A DNA stretch of 64,000 nucleotides from Streptomyces pristinaespiralis (GTDB lineage Bacteria; Actinomycetota; Actinomycetes; Streptomycetales; Streptomycetaceae): NCBI RefSeq assembly GCF_001278075.1, contig NZ_CP011340.1, positions 2,170,001-2,234,000 on the forward strand, read 5' to 3'. Numbering within the stretch: the stretch's first letter is position 1; every line of letters begins with the position of its first letter. Positions 1 to 8,800 of this stretch are shown piece after piece. Under the pieces are notes generated by a model. It had not been told where the DNA came from, did no database searches, and saw nothing but the letters and a program-made list of their open reading frames with translations. Position numbers and translations under genes: made by a program.

Positions 1-967
1 TGAAACGCGTGTCCTTCAGCAGCGCCTGCACCAACTGGCCCTGGCCGCAGCCGAGGTCGAGCACCCTGCTCGCGCCGGCCGTGTGCAGCGCCTCCAGGAC
101 GGCGGCCCTGCGCTGCTCGGCGAGCGGTACGGGGCGCTCCTCCGTGTCGGTGGTCTCGTCGACCGCGTTGTCGACGTCCTCGACGTCGAGGTCGTCGGCC
201 TCGGCCAGCCGCACCAGTTCGAGGCGCTCCATGGCCCGGCGGGTCAGTCCCCAGCGGCGGGACAGGTAGCGGCTGGTGATCAGCTTCTGCTCGGGGTGGT
301 CGGCGAGCCATCCGTCGCCGGCGCGCAGCAGCTTGTCGACCTCGTCGGGCGCGACCCAGTAGTGCTTCGCGTCGTCGAGGACGGGCAGCAGGACGTAGAG
401 CTGGCGCAGCGCGTCGGCGAGCCTCAGTTCTCCTTCGAGCACCAGCTGTACGTAGCGGGAGTCGCCCCACTCGGGGAACTGCTCGTCGAGCGCGACCGGT
501 TCGGCCGTGACCGAGCTCCAGCCGAGCGGCTCGAAGAGCTTGCGCACCAGCTCGGCGCCGCCGCGGGCCGGCACCGCGGGCACCTCGACGCGCAGTGGCA
601 TCGGGGCCTCGGCCCGACCGGGCAGGGCGGCGCAGACACCGCGCAGGGCGCTCTTGAAGACGGTGGTCAGGGCGACGGCCAGCAGCGACGACGCCGCGTA
701 GGGGCGGTCGTTGACGTACTGGGCGAGCGCCGAGTCGGGAGCTCCGCCGCGGCCCTTGCCCTTGCCGCGCCGCACCAGCGCCACCGGATCCACCTACAGG
801 AGCAGTGCGGCCGTGCACCGCTCGGCGGACGCCTCGGGGTAGAAGACGTGCGCCGTGCCGTGCGAGGTGGAGAACGCCTGCGCCTTGTCGGGATGCTTGT
901 GCAGCAGATACCCGAGGTCGGTCGCGGGGCGTTCAACGGTGCCGGTGGTACTGATCGTCAGGAACAC
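1..967 (-). pseudogene. hen1: hen1, 3'-terminal RNA ribose 2'-O-methyltransferase, with in-frame TAG; 3' end beyond window
   Basis: Bacterial Hen1 methylates the 2'-OH at the 3' end of a cut RNA before Pnkp reseals it; its N-terminal domain also assists Pnkp ligation. The start of the protein (GTG at 967, VFLTISTTGT) matches the family N-terminus and runs 57 codons to ...CTAALLL, where a TAG (794-796) interrupts it. The same frame then continues without a gap into VDPVALVRRGKGKG and on to the methyltransferase motif VLDLGCGQGQL near the window edge. There is no frameshift: a single base change (for example GAG to TAG) explains the stop, either as a true nonsense mutation or as a sequence error. 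An ATG at 988 in the same frame is a weaker start. Pnkp usually lies downstream, which here is outside the window. Confidence 0.85.
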
Positions 968-1060
968 GCGTTTGAGTATCGTCCGCATCGGCGGCCCCGA
1001 CCAGGGGTTTTCGGCAGCGGACGGCCCGTGCTCGGCGCGCCACGGGGCGTGTCCGGCCGC

Positions 1061-1963
1061 TCAGGAGTGCAGCAGCCGCGCGAGCTCGGCGATCTCGCGC
1101 GGGCCGACGCGGCAGCAGCCGCCGGCCAGCCGTGCCCCGGCCGCGCGCCATTCGCGCACCCTGACCGGGTCGTACCCCGACCCGCCCTGCCAGGACGAGG
1201 AGGCGGCGTCCCACCGTTCGCCGCTGTTCGGGTACACGACGGCCGGCTTTCCGGTGATCTCCGTGGCGAGCGCGACAGCGGCCGTGGCCTCGCGCGGGTC
1301 GCAGCAGTTCACGCCCACGGCGATGACCTCGTCACGCCCGGCGGCGAGCGCGAACGCCTCGGCGAGCGGCTGGCCGGCGCGGGTGCGGCCCTCCGCGACC
1401 GTGTACGACAGCCACAGCGGCACGCCGCACCCTTCCGCGGCTTCGAGCAGCGCCTGTGCCTCGTCCGTGTCGGGCACGGTCTCCAGGGCGAGCACGTCGG
1501 GTCCGGCGGCGGCGAGCGCCTCGATACGCGGCCGGTGGAAACGCTCCAGCTCGCGCACGCCGAGCCCGTACCGGCCGCGGTACTCGCTGCCGTCCGCGAG
1601 CATGGCGCCGTACGGTCCGACGGAAGCGGCGACCCATACCTCGTGGCCGGCGGCGTCCGCCGCGGACCTGGCCAGGCCGACGCTGCGGCCCAGTAGTCCT
1701 GCTGCCTGCGCCCGGCCGGTTCCCCGCCGGGCGAACCCCTCGAACGTGGCCTGGTAGCTCGAGGTGATGAGCACCTGGGCACCCGCCCGTACGTACGCCG
1801 TGTGCGCGGCCCGGATCTGCTCCGGGTCGTCGGCGAGCAGCCGGGCCGACCAGAGACCGCCGGACAGGTCGCAGCCCTGCGCCTGGAGCTGGTTGGACAG
1901 ACCGCCGTCCAGGACGACGATGCCTTCCTCGAGGGCGGCGGCGAGCGTACGGGCGGGTTTCAC
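1061..1963 (-). CDS. mmuM: homocysteine S-methyltransferase
   Basis: This 300-residue protein transfers a methyl group from S-methylmethionine (or SAM) to homocysteine to form methionine. It has the single-domain pcmH-like TIM-barrel layout: VVLDGGLSNQL near residue 17, and the zinc thiolates in GVNCCDP (Cys220/221) and AGGCCRVGP (Cys283/284), which is the zinc site of the family. It starts at GTG 1963, 61 bases downstream of the LLM oxidoreductase start side of the cluster (stop of that gene at 1979), so the two genes may be co-transcribed. Length is normal for MmuM. Confidence in the family is high; the exact methyl donor is inferred. Confidence 0.93.
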   Translation of the reverse strand: MKPARTLAAALEEGIVVLDGGLSNQLQAQGCDLSGGLWSARLLADDPEQIRAAHTAYVRAGAQVLITSSYQATFEGFARRGTGRAQAAGLLGRSVGLARSAADAAGHEVWVAASVGPYGAMLADGSEYRGRYGLGVRELERFHRPRIEALAAAGPDVLALETVPDTDEAQALLEAAEGCGVPLWLSYTVAEGRTRAGQPLAEAFALAAGRDEVIAVGVNCCDPREATAAVALATEITGKPAVVYPNSGERWDAASSSWQGGSGYDPVRVREWRAAGARLAGGCCRVGPREIAELARLLHS

Positions 1964-1978
1964 GGTGCTCCCCCTCGG

Positions 1979-2902
1979 TCAGCTCAGCTGCGAGCTGACC
2001 TGCGAGGAGATCAGCTCCAGGTGGTCGAGGTCGTCGAGGTCGAGCACCTGGAGGTAGAGGCGGGAGGAGCCGGTGGCGGCATAGCGCCCGATCTTGTCGA
2101 CGACCTCCGCGGGCGAGCCCGCCAGGCCGTTCGCCTTCAGCTCGTCCACCTCGCGGCCGATCGCCGCCGCGCGACGGGCCACCTCCGTGTCGTCCTTGCC
2201 GACGCAGACCACCAGCGCGTTGGAGTAGACGAGGTCGCCGGGGGCCCGGCCGGCCTTCTCCGCGGCGGCGCGCACCCGGCCGAACTGCCGCTCGGTGTCC
2301 TCGATGGAGGCGAAGGGAAGGTTGAACTCGTCCGCGTACTGTGCGGCGAGGCGGGGTGTGCGGGTCGCTCCGTGGCCGCCGATCAGCACGGGGATCTTCT
2401 GCTGGGCGGGCTTGGGCAGTGCGGGAGAGCCGGACAACTGGTAGTGCGTGCCGTCGTAGGAGAAGGTCTTGCCCACCTCCGTGGCCCACAGTCCGGTGAC
2501 GATCGCCAGCTGCTCCTCGAGGCGGGCGAACTTCTCCTTCGGGAACGGGATGCCGTACGCCTTGTGCTCTTCCTCGAACCAGCCGGCGCCGAGGCCCAGT
2601 TCGACCCGGCCGCCCGACATCTGGTCGACCTGGGCGACCTGGATGGCCAGCACACCGGGCAGCCGGAAGGTGCCGGCCGTCATCAGGGTGCCGAGACGGA
2701 TGCGCTTGGTCTCACGGGCGAGTCCGGCCAGGGTGATCCAGGCGTCCGTCGGTCCGGGAAGTCCGTCGGAGGAGCCCATGCTCAGGTAGTGGTCGGAGCG
2801 GAAGAACGCGTCGAAGCCCAGGTCCTCGGTGGCCTTGGCGACGGTCAGCAGGGTGTCGTAGCTCGCCCCTTGCTGGGGCTCGGTGAAGATTCGAAGATCC
2901 AT
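1979..2902 (-). CDS. LLM-class flavin/F420-dependent oxidoreductase
   Basis: A 307-residue luciferase-like TIM-barrel protein. The start MDLRIFTEPQQG (ATG 2902) gives the usual N-terminus; a frame-open extension to 2917 is not needed. Family features are FRSDHYL near residue 35, GRVELGLGAGWFEEEH in the middle (the LGLGAGW signature) and PVLIGGHGATRTPRLAAQYAD. Actinobacterial members of this kind use coenzyme F420 or FMN; the substrate cannot be read from sequence. It lies just upstream of mmuM on the same strand. Confidence 0.88.
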   Translation of the reverse strand: MDLRIFTEPQQGASYDTLLTVAKATEDLGFDAFFRSDHYLSMGSSDGLPGPTDAWITLAGLARETKRIRLGTLMTAGTFRLPGVLAIQVAQVDQMSGGRVELGLGAGWFEEEHKAYGIPFPKEKFARLEEQLAIVTGLWATEVGKTFSYDGTHYQLSGSPALPKPAQQKIPVLIGGHGATRTPRLAAQYADEFNLPFASIEDTERQFGRVRAAAEKAGRAPGDLVYSNALVVCVGKDDTEVARRAAAIGREVDELKANGLAGSPAEVVDKIGRYAATGSSRLYLQVLDLDDLDHLELISSQVSSQLS

Positions 2903-2960
2903 GGCTCCATCCTGCACCCTGGACTCCCGGCCCGTCGCGGCCCCGAGTCTCCCGGTGCCG

Positions 2961-3446
2961 TCAGGGCCCGGCGCGGCCGCGGACGGTTTCGGGAGGCCGG
3001 TCCGGTTCCCGTTCGGCGAGCCGTCGCAGCATTCCCCGCACCCGGTCGCTCGACTCGTCGGCGGCGTCTATCGTCTCGATGCACTGCCAGTAGAGCCCCT
3101 CGTCGTCCGTGGCGCAGGCGACGCCGACGAGTGCGATGCCGACGTCGCCGAGCAGGACGTTCAGACCGAGTAACGCGGCCTCCGGGTCGGCCACTTCCGT
3201 CAGTCCCGTGGCCCGGACGGTGCCGCTGCGCACCATCGGATGGTCGAGCACGCCGCATCCGCGACCGCCGATCTCGCCAAGCCCTCTGGCCTCGCCCCGC
3301 AGCTCCGTCGGGCCGACGAGCGCCAGCCGGGCGCCGATCGCCTGCGCGAGTGCCAGTGCCTGCCATGCCTCCGCGACGATGTCCGGCACCGCGCGGCTCT
3401 GGGCCAGCGCCTGTCGGCACATTCTGACGAGCCGTTCCGCATCCAT
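2961..3446 (-). CDS. uncharacterised streptomycete protein (DUF6099-like)
   Basis: A 161-residue soluble protein with no catalytic motif that I can identify. It is largely helical and alanine-rich (AEAWQALALAQAIGARLAL), with a short conserved-looking centre (VLDHP, LGLNVLLGDVGIALVG) and an Arg/Pro-rich tail. I associate it from memory with the Streptomyces domain of unknown function DUF6099, which is not proof. ATG at 3446 follows the DnaA-box-bearing gap 3447-3635. No function is proposed. Confidence 0.7.
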   Translation of the reverse strand: MDAERLVRMCRQALAQSRAVPDIVAEAWQALALAQAIGARLALVGPTELRGEARGLGEIGGRGCGVLDHPMVRSGTVRATGLTEVADPEAALLGLNVLLGDVGIALVGVACATDDEGLYWQCIETIDAADESSDRVRGMLRRLAEREPDRPPETVRGRAGP

Positions 3447-3539
3447 GTACGCACCCCCGTTCGTACGAAAGCCTGCCCACTGAGTTCATTACCCAGAGTG
3501 AAGCCCATTGAGCCGAAAAGCCAGGGGAATTCGGAAATC

Positions 3540-3566
3540 TGTGGACAGCAAGGCCGTTGTGGATAA
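3540..3566. promoter_or_regulatory. pair of DnaA-box-like sites
   Basis: Two same-orientation nonamers lie 18 bases apart in the gap between the hypothetical gene and mazG: TGTGGACAG (3540-3548, one mismatch to the complement of the streptomycete box TTGTCCACA) and TGTGGATAA (3558-3566, the exact complement of TTATCCACA). The surrounding gap 3447-3635 is distinctly AT-richer than the genes. Binding by DnaA is an inference from the match. Confidence 0.4.
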
Positions 3567-3635
3567 CTCGACAACTCCGGAGAGTGACGAAGCGCGGTGT
3601 ATGCCCAGGGCTACCCGGCTGTTCGTCCCCGGTTC

Positions 3636-3968
3636 TCACTTCGGCGGGAAGCGGATCTCGTTGCGGTCGATCTTCTCCGACAGCGCCTGAAGGGCGTCGA
3701 TCCCGAGCACCTCGCAGAACTGCAGCAGATACGCCAGCACATCCGCGACCTCGTCGCGCACCCGGTGCGCCCCCTCCGGCTCCTCCATCACCCGCGCCGA
3801 CTCCTCCGGCGTCAACCACTGGAAGATCTCGACCAGTTCGGCCGCCTCGACGCTCAGCGCCACGGCCAGGTTCTTCGGCGTGTGGTAGGGCTCCCAGCCG
3901 CGCGCCGCCGCGAAATCTGCCAGTCTGCGCTGCAGCCCTTCGACATCCGGCCCGTCGTCTCTCGTCAT
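3636..3968 (-). CDS. MazG-like nucleotide pyrophosphohydrolase
   Basis: A 110-residue single-domain all-alpha NTP pyrophosphatase of the MazG / RS21-C6 (dCTPase-like) group, expected to hydrolyse (d)NTP to (d)NMP and pyrophosphate. The magnesium-binding acidic residues are visible as EAAELVEIFQWL and DEVADVLAYLLQF. The start ATG 3968 overlaps the stop of the upstream ATPase gene as ATGA (3965-3968), so translation is probably coupled; the longer frame to 4013 lies inside that gene and is rejected. Function as a house-cleaning enzyme is known for the family; the substrate is inferred. Confidence 0.9.
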   Translation of the reverse strand: MTRDDGPDVEGLQRRLADFAAARGWEPYHTPKNLAVALSVEAAELVEIFQWLTPEESARVMEEPEGAHRVRDEVADVLAYLLQFCEVLGIDALQALSEKIDRNEIRFPPK

Positions 3969-5245
3969 GGCACCAGGTCTACCACCGTCACACCGTCGAT
4001 CCCCCGCGCGCACGACGCGTCAGTGACGGTCCCCACCAGCCTGATGTGTCCCCGCGCGCACATCTCCGCCCCCAGCGCCACCAGTTGCCGCATCTGCTCG
4101 GGGTCGAGGCTGCGGTCGAACCCGTCGGCGAGCACCGTGAGCGACTGGTAGGCCACCGGCACCTCCGCCACCTGGTCCATGGCGAGCACGCCCGGCCCGG
4201 TGAGCAGCACCAGGGCGAGTCCCAGATACCTGAGCTCCCCTTCGCCGAGCCGCCCCACCGGTGTCGAGCCGAGCGCACCGCCCCGTGCGAGCAGGGCTCG
4301 CACCTGCCCGCCCGCCAGCTCCTCGACCGCGACGTCGGCCACGGCTCCCGCGCACCCCATCCGCGCCGCGGAGGCGAGCCGCGCGTGCCGCTTGGCGCAT
4401 TCACTGCGTGTGCGGTGCAGCACCTCGGCCAGGTTGTCGCACCCGCGGCGCAGCCGCCCGGCCCCCGCCGGCACCGGCCGGCGCATCCGTTCCGGCCGGG
4501 GGTCGCAGGCGAACACCGACCGCAGCGCCACCACGACCTGCTCGGCCGCGGCGAGCACCTGCAACTGCGCCGCCGTGCTCCCCGCGACACGCAGCGGCAG
4601 CAGAGCGGTGCCCAGCCGGTCGTCCGGCAGCGGACCCCGGGTGACGGTCGCGGAGCCCGCCGTGTGCCACGCCGCTTCCACGAAGGACCGTGCGGGGTCG
4701 CGCAGCGCCGTGGTCAGCAGGGTCCGGCCGCCGCCGGTGAGCCGTTCGCCCGCCACCCGCAGGCTCGGCTCGGTCTGCACGGCCAGGTCGAGCAGGACCG
4801 GGCCTGCCGGACCGTCGACCGTGCAGCCGATACGGAATCCGCGCCGCCCCTGTCTGTCGGCGGCGGCCCGCTCGGGGACGCATTCGGCCGGTTCGGGGAA
4901 CGCGGTGGCCAGGTCGCGGCCGGCGCCCAGGAGTGCCAGGGCCTCGTACGCCTGGAGCGCGTTGGACTTGCCGCTGCCGCTCGGCCCCGCGAAGAGCGTC
5001 ATGGGGCCGAGCGGGAAGGCGGCGGCGCGGTGCGACCTGAACGCGGAGAGCCGTAACTGCGTGACGGCGGGCCGGGCGACGCTCCCCCGGCCGGGCGACG
5101 CGTCCGGGTCCTCGGCCTGCGACGGGCCCCCGGCCTGCGTGGGCCCCATGACCTGCTCGCCGCCGACGACCTGTGTACGGTCCATGACCTGTGCCGGGTC
5201 CACGACCCGCGTCCCCGCGCCCATGACCTGCGTTTTCGCGTCCAT
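3965..5245 (-). CDS. RecF/ABC-like AAA ATPase with repetitive N-terminus
   Basis: 426 residues. A P-loop ATPase with Walker A GPSGSGKS (87-94) preceded by a RecF/SMC-like strand QLRLSAFRSHRAAAFPLG, a C-terminal signature LGEGELRYLGLALVLL and a Walker B-like GVLAMDQVAE in which Gln follows the Asp instead of the usual Glu. The first 47 residues are degenerate repeats of a TQVMG/TRVVD unit. ATG 5245 is preferred because the frame further upstream overlaps the SepF-like gene; a start after the repeats cannot be excluded. It is coupled by ATGA to the MazG gene. A role in DNA maintenance is only suggested by the fold. Confidence 0.8.
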   Translation of the reverse strand: MDAKTQVMGAGTRVVDPAQVMDRTQVVGGEQVMGPTQAGGPSQAEDPDASPGRGSVARPAVTQLRLSAFRSHRAAAFPLGPMTLFAGPSGSGKSNALQAYEALALLGAGRDLATAFPEPAECVPERAAADRQGRRGFRIGCTVDGPAGPVLLDLAVQTEPSLRVAGERLTGGGRTLLTTALRDPARSFVEAAWHTAGSATVTRGPLPDDRLGTALLPLRVAGSTAAQLQVLAAAEQVVVALRSVFACDPRPERMRRPVPAGAGRLRRGCDNLAEVLHRTRSECAKRHARLASAARMGCAGAVADVAVEELAGGQVRALLARGGALGSTPVGRLGEGELRYLGLALVLLTGPGVLAMDQVAEVPVAYQSLTVLADGFDRSLDPEQMRQLVALGAEMCARGHIRLVGTVTDASCARGIDGVTVVDLVP

Positions 5246-5301
5246 GATCGGGACGGTACGCAGCCCTGGAGACGACGAACCGTTCCGCCTGAGGGACCTT
5301 C

Positions 5302-5700
5302 CTACGAATGAGGTACGGCGGCGGCGGTGGCTCCCTCGACCTCGGTGCCGACGGGCGCGAGCAGGAAGACGTTCCGGTCCACCCGGTGCATCTGGCACCC
5401 GAGTCCGAACACCACACCGCTGCTGAAGTCGAGGATCCGCTTGGCGACGTCGGTGTCCGCCCCGGTGAGGTCCAGCAGCACCGGCATCCCGGCGACGAGG
5501 TACTCGGCCACCTCGCGCGCGTCACCGAAGACCTGTACGCGCAGGACGATGAAACGACGGTGCTCGGCGGCCTCGTACTCCCGTGGGACCGTGACGTGGT
5601 CGACCCGCGACGGCCACTCGTTGCGGCCGCGCAGCGGGACCACCTGGGCCAGGCCCTCCCACTGCTCGTCGGTGACGTCGTACCTCTCGTACCTACTCAT
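5302..5700 (-). CDS. SepF-like cell division protein
   Basis: 132 residues starting MSRYERYDVTDEQWEGL (ATG 5700). The C-terminal half is the SepF core: a strand-helix stretch with EVAEYLVAGMPVLLDLTGAD, then KRILDFSSGVVFGLGCQMHRV and FLLAP, the beta-hairpin of the dimer. It lacks the long linker of the main SepF and is more like the extra SepF paralogues of Streptomyces (SflA/SflB class). SepF proteins anchor FtsZ to the membrane; for the paralogues a modulating role in septation and tip growth is known. It sits alone upstream of the ATPase gene with a 56-base gap. Confidence 0.82.
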   Translation of the reverse strand: MSRYERYDVTDEQWEGLAQVVPLRGRNEWPSRVDHVTVPREYEAAEHRRFIVLRVQVFGDAREVAEYLVAGMPVLLDLTGADTDVAKRILDFSSGVVFGLGCQMHRVDRNVFLLAPVGTEVEGATAAAVPHS

Positions 5701-5782
5701 GGGCCCATCCTCACCCCCCTCACCCGTTCGGCCCAACAGCGACACGGATGGAGGAACAGGAAGCCGCACCCCCGAACGACAG

Positions 5783-5818
5783 CGATCCCCTGGCCCGGGG
5801 GTCCGGGCCAGGGGATCG
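5783..5818 (-). terminator. strong hairpin after the pullulanase gene
   Basis: A 16-base perfect inverted repeat (CGATCCCCTGGCCCGG and its complement) around a 4-base loop, 12 bases past the pullulanase stop and before the divergent start region of the SepF-like gene. No U-tract is present, as is normal for Streptomyces terminators. Confidence 0.8.
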
Positions 5819-5829
5819 GTCGGAGATGC

Positions 5830-8800
5830 TCAGCCGCGTTCGAAGACGGCTACCGTGCGTGCCGGGACCGTGAACGTGCCCGAACTCTTGTCGTAGGCGG
5901 ACGACTTGACGGTCGCGTCCGCTCCCGCGCGCTGGACGGGGTGGAGCGCGTAGTCCTCGCCGGCCAGTTCCGCGACCCGCTGGGTCCGCTGCTGCGGACC
6001 GGCGTTGAACACCACGACCAGGTCGTCGAGCCGCATCGTGATCACACCGGGGGTCTCGTCCTTGCCCGACAGCGGGAAGGACAGCGCCGACTGGACCTGA
6101 CCGGCGGTGGACAGGCCGAAGGCCGGCTCACCGGTGCGGATCTTCAGAAGGTCCCGGTAGGCCGCGGAGGCGCCGTCGATCTCGGCGCAGCCCACGGTCA
6201 GTGACGCTTTGGTGAGCAGCGGCTTCGCGAAGCCCCACTTGGACTTGTTGTCGGCCTCCGGCGGCAGTCCCCGGCCGAAGCCGTTGCCGTCACGGCAGTC
6301 CCAGTGGATGGCGTTGAACCAGTCACCGCTGTCGTAGGAGTTGCGGTCCAGCGACTTGGACCGCAGCAGGTCCGTGCCCGCCTGGGAGAGCGACGGCCCC
6401 TGCGACAGTGCCGAGGTCGCCATCGCGAGCACCTGCATCCTGGCCCGGTCGGCCGGTGAGGTGCCGGCCGGGAGCTTGAAGGCCAGGGCGTCGTACAGCG
6501 ACTCGTTGTCGTGGGCGTCCGAGTAGGCCAGGGCGTCACCCGGCACGGCGGCGTAGCCGGCCGGGGCGCCGTTGTAGTCGACCTCGGAGCCCTTGACGGT
6601 GCGGCCGCTGGTGTCGGTGAAGGAGTAGGACGCGAGGTTGCCGGACAGACCGACCTTGATGAGGTCCTGGTAGTGCAGCAGCCGCGCCTTCTGCTCGGCC
6701 TCGCTGCCGTTGGCCTTCGAGGTGTTGGGGTCGGTGTAGAGACCGGAGGCGAAGCCCTGCACACCCGGGTCCTCGTCGAACGGCCCGCCGCCGCGGACGG
6801 CGTCGCGCGCCCGGTCGGAGAAGGTCGCGATGCCGGTGCCCGCCATGTTCTTCTGGGTGGCCTGGACGAACCGGGCGTCGTCGGCGACCTCGCCGAAGTT
6901 CCAGCCCTCCCCGTAGAGGATGATCTTCTTGCCGTCCACGCCGTCCCGCTCGAGCGTCAGCTCGTCGAGCGCGGCGCGCACCGCCAGGATGTTCTCCTTC
7001 GGGTGGTGCCCCATCAGGTCGAAGCGGAAGCCGTCCACCTTGTAGTCGCGCGCCCAGGTCACGATGGAGTCGACGACGAGCTTGCCCATCATCGCGTTCT
7101 CCGGCGCGGTGTTGGCGCAGCAGGTGGAGGTGGCGACGCTGCCGTCGGCCAGCAGTCGCTGGTAGTAGCCGGGCACGACCTTGTCCAGTACGGACTTGTC
7201 CGACTGTCCGGCGGCCACGGTGTGGTTGTAGACCACGTCCATGACGGTGCGCAGGCCGTCCTCGTTCAGCGCCTTCACCATCTGCCGGAACTCGACCGTG
7301 CGCTTCGTGCCGTCCGGGTCGGTGGAGTACGAGCCCTCCGGGACGGTGTAGTGCAGCGGGTCGTAGCCCCAGTTGAAGGCGTCCTTGGCGGCCGCCGCGG
7401 CGACGCACGCCTGCTGCTCGTCCGAGTCGGGTGCGTAGATCAACAGGTCGCACTCGGGCTGCTGCTGGTCCGACTTCTTCTCGGGGATGGTGCCGATGTC
7501 GAAGGCGGGCAGCAGGTGCACGTACGAGGTGCCGGCGCCGGCGAGTTCACGCAGGTGCTGCGAGCCCTTGCTGTCCTTGTCGGTGAAGGCGAGGTAGGTG
7601 CCCTTGTTCTCCGCCGTGGCGTCCGCGATCGAGAAGTCGCGGATGTGCAGCTCCTGGATCTGGGCGTCCTTCAGCGGCACGGCCGCGGGCTTCTTCAGCG
7701 TCGACCAGCCCTTGGGCGCCAGCGACCTGTCGCGCAGGTCCGCCACGACGCTGTGCGTGGAGTCGGTCGTCAGCGCGACCGAGTAGGGGTCGGTGACCTT
7801 GTTGGTGACGACCTTCTGGACGGTGGGGGCCCACACCTTCACGTGGTAGCGGTACGTGTCCCCCTTCCAGCTCCTGTTGCCCTTGACCGACCAGACGCCG
7901 CTCGCCTCGTCGCGGCGCATCGCCACGTTCTTCCCCTCGAGTTCGAGCAAGACGTGCTGGGCGGTGGGCGCCCAGAGCCGCAGCGTCGGCACGCCCTTGC
8001 GGTCGAAGGTGGCGCCGAGGTCGGCCTTGGTGGCCCTGTTCGCGTACAGGTCGTCGAGCACTCCGGCGATCTGCACCCCGGTGGCTGTGACCACGGCTCC
8101 GTTGGCGGCGTACTGGGCCGCCACGAGCTGGCTCTTCAGCGCTTCCCGGACGCGGTCGCGGTCACGCGGGTCGACCGTGTAGGCGGTGTAGCCGGACAGG
8201 TGGGGGAACTTCTCCTTCTGCGCGTCGGTGAGCTCCGTCCTGCCGAGGCGCAGCACACGGCGGTCGCCGGTGAGCGTCCCGTCCTTGACCGCGATCGAGC
8301 CGTCCCGCGAGTAGAGCAGGGCGCTGGAGGCCGCGGCGTCGCTGCCCTTCCAGGCGACCGTGTTCTCGTCGATCCAGACGGCCTGGGCCTTGGTGAGGTC
8401 CAGGGCCGCTCCGCCGCCCTTGGGCTGCGGCAGCAGGTATTTCTGCTGTCCGGCGAGCAGCCACACCTCGTGGCCGACTCCCTTGAGGTCGAGCGACTGG
8501 TCGGACGGCAGGTCCTTCTCGTCGCCCTTGTGGAGGATGTAGCTGAGCGAGGTGGCGCCGGGTGCCAGCGGCACCTCGTAGACCGCGCCGTACGCGTCGG
8601 TCCGCACCGGCTCCAGCGGCTTCGACCAGTCGGTCGGGTTCGCGGCACCGGTCCAGGTGTGCAGGCCCCAGCCGGCGTGATCGCCGTCGGCCCGCTTGTA
8701 GTGCAGGATCGCCTTGCCGGTGTCCTGGGGCGGATAGGCGCCCTCGGGGGCCGTGTTCCGCACCTCCGGCTTGCCCTGCTCGATCCAGACCTCGCCGGTC

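Noticed and set aside
83..1696. 537-codon plus-strand frame over hen1 and mmuM
   Set aside because: Antisense shadow; the minus strand carries clear enzyme motifs.
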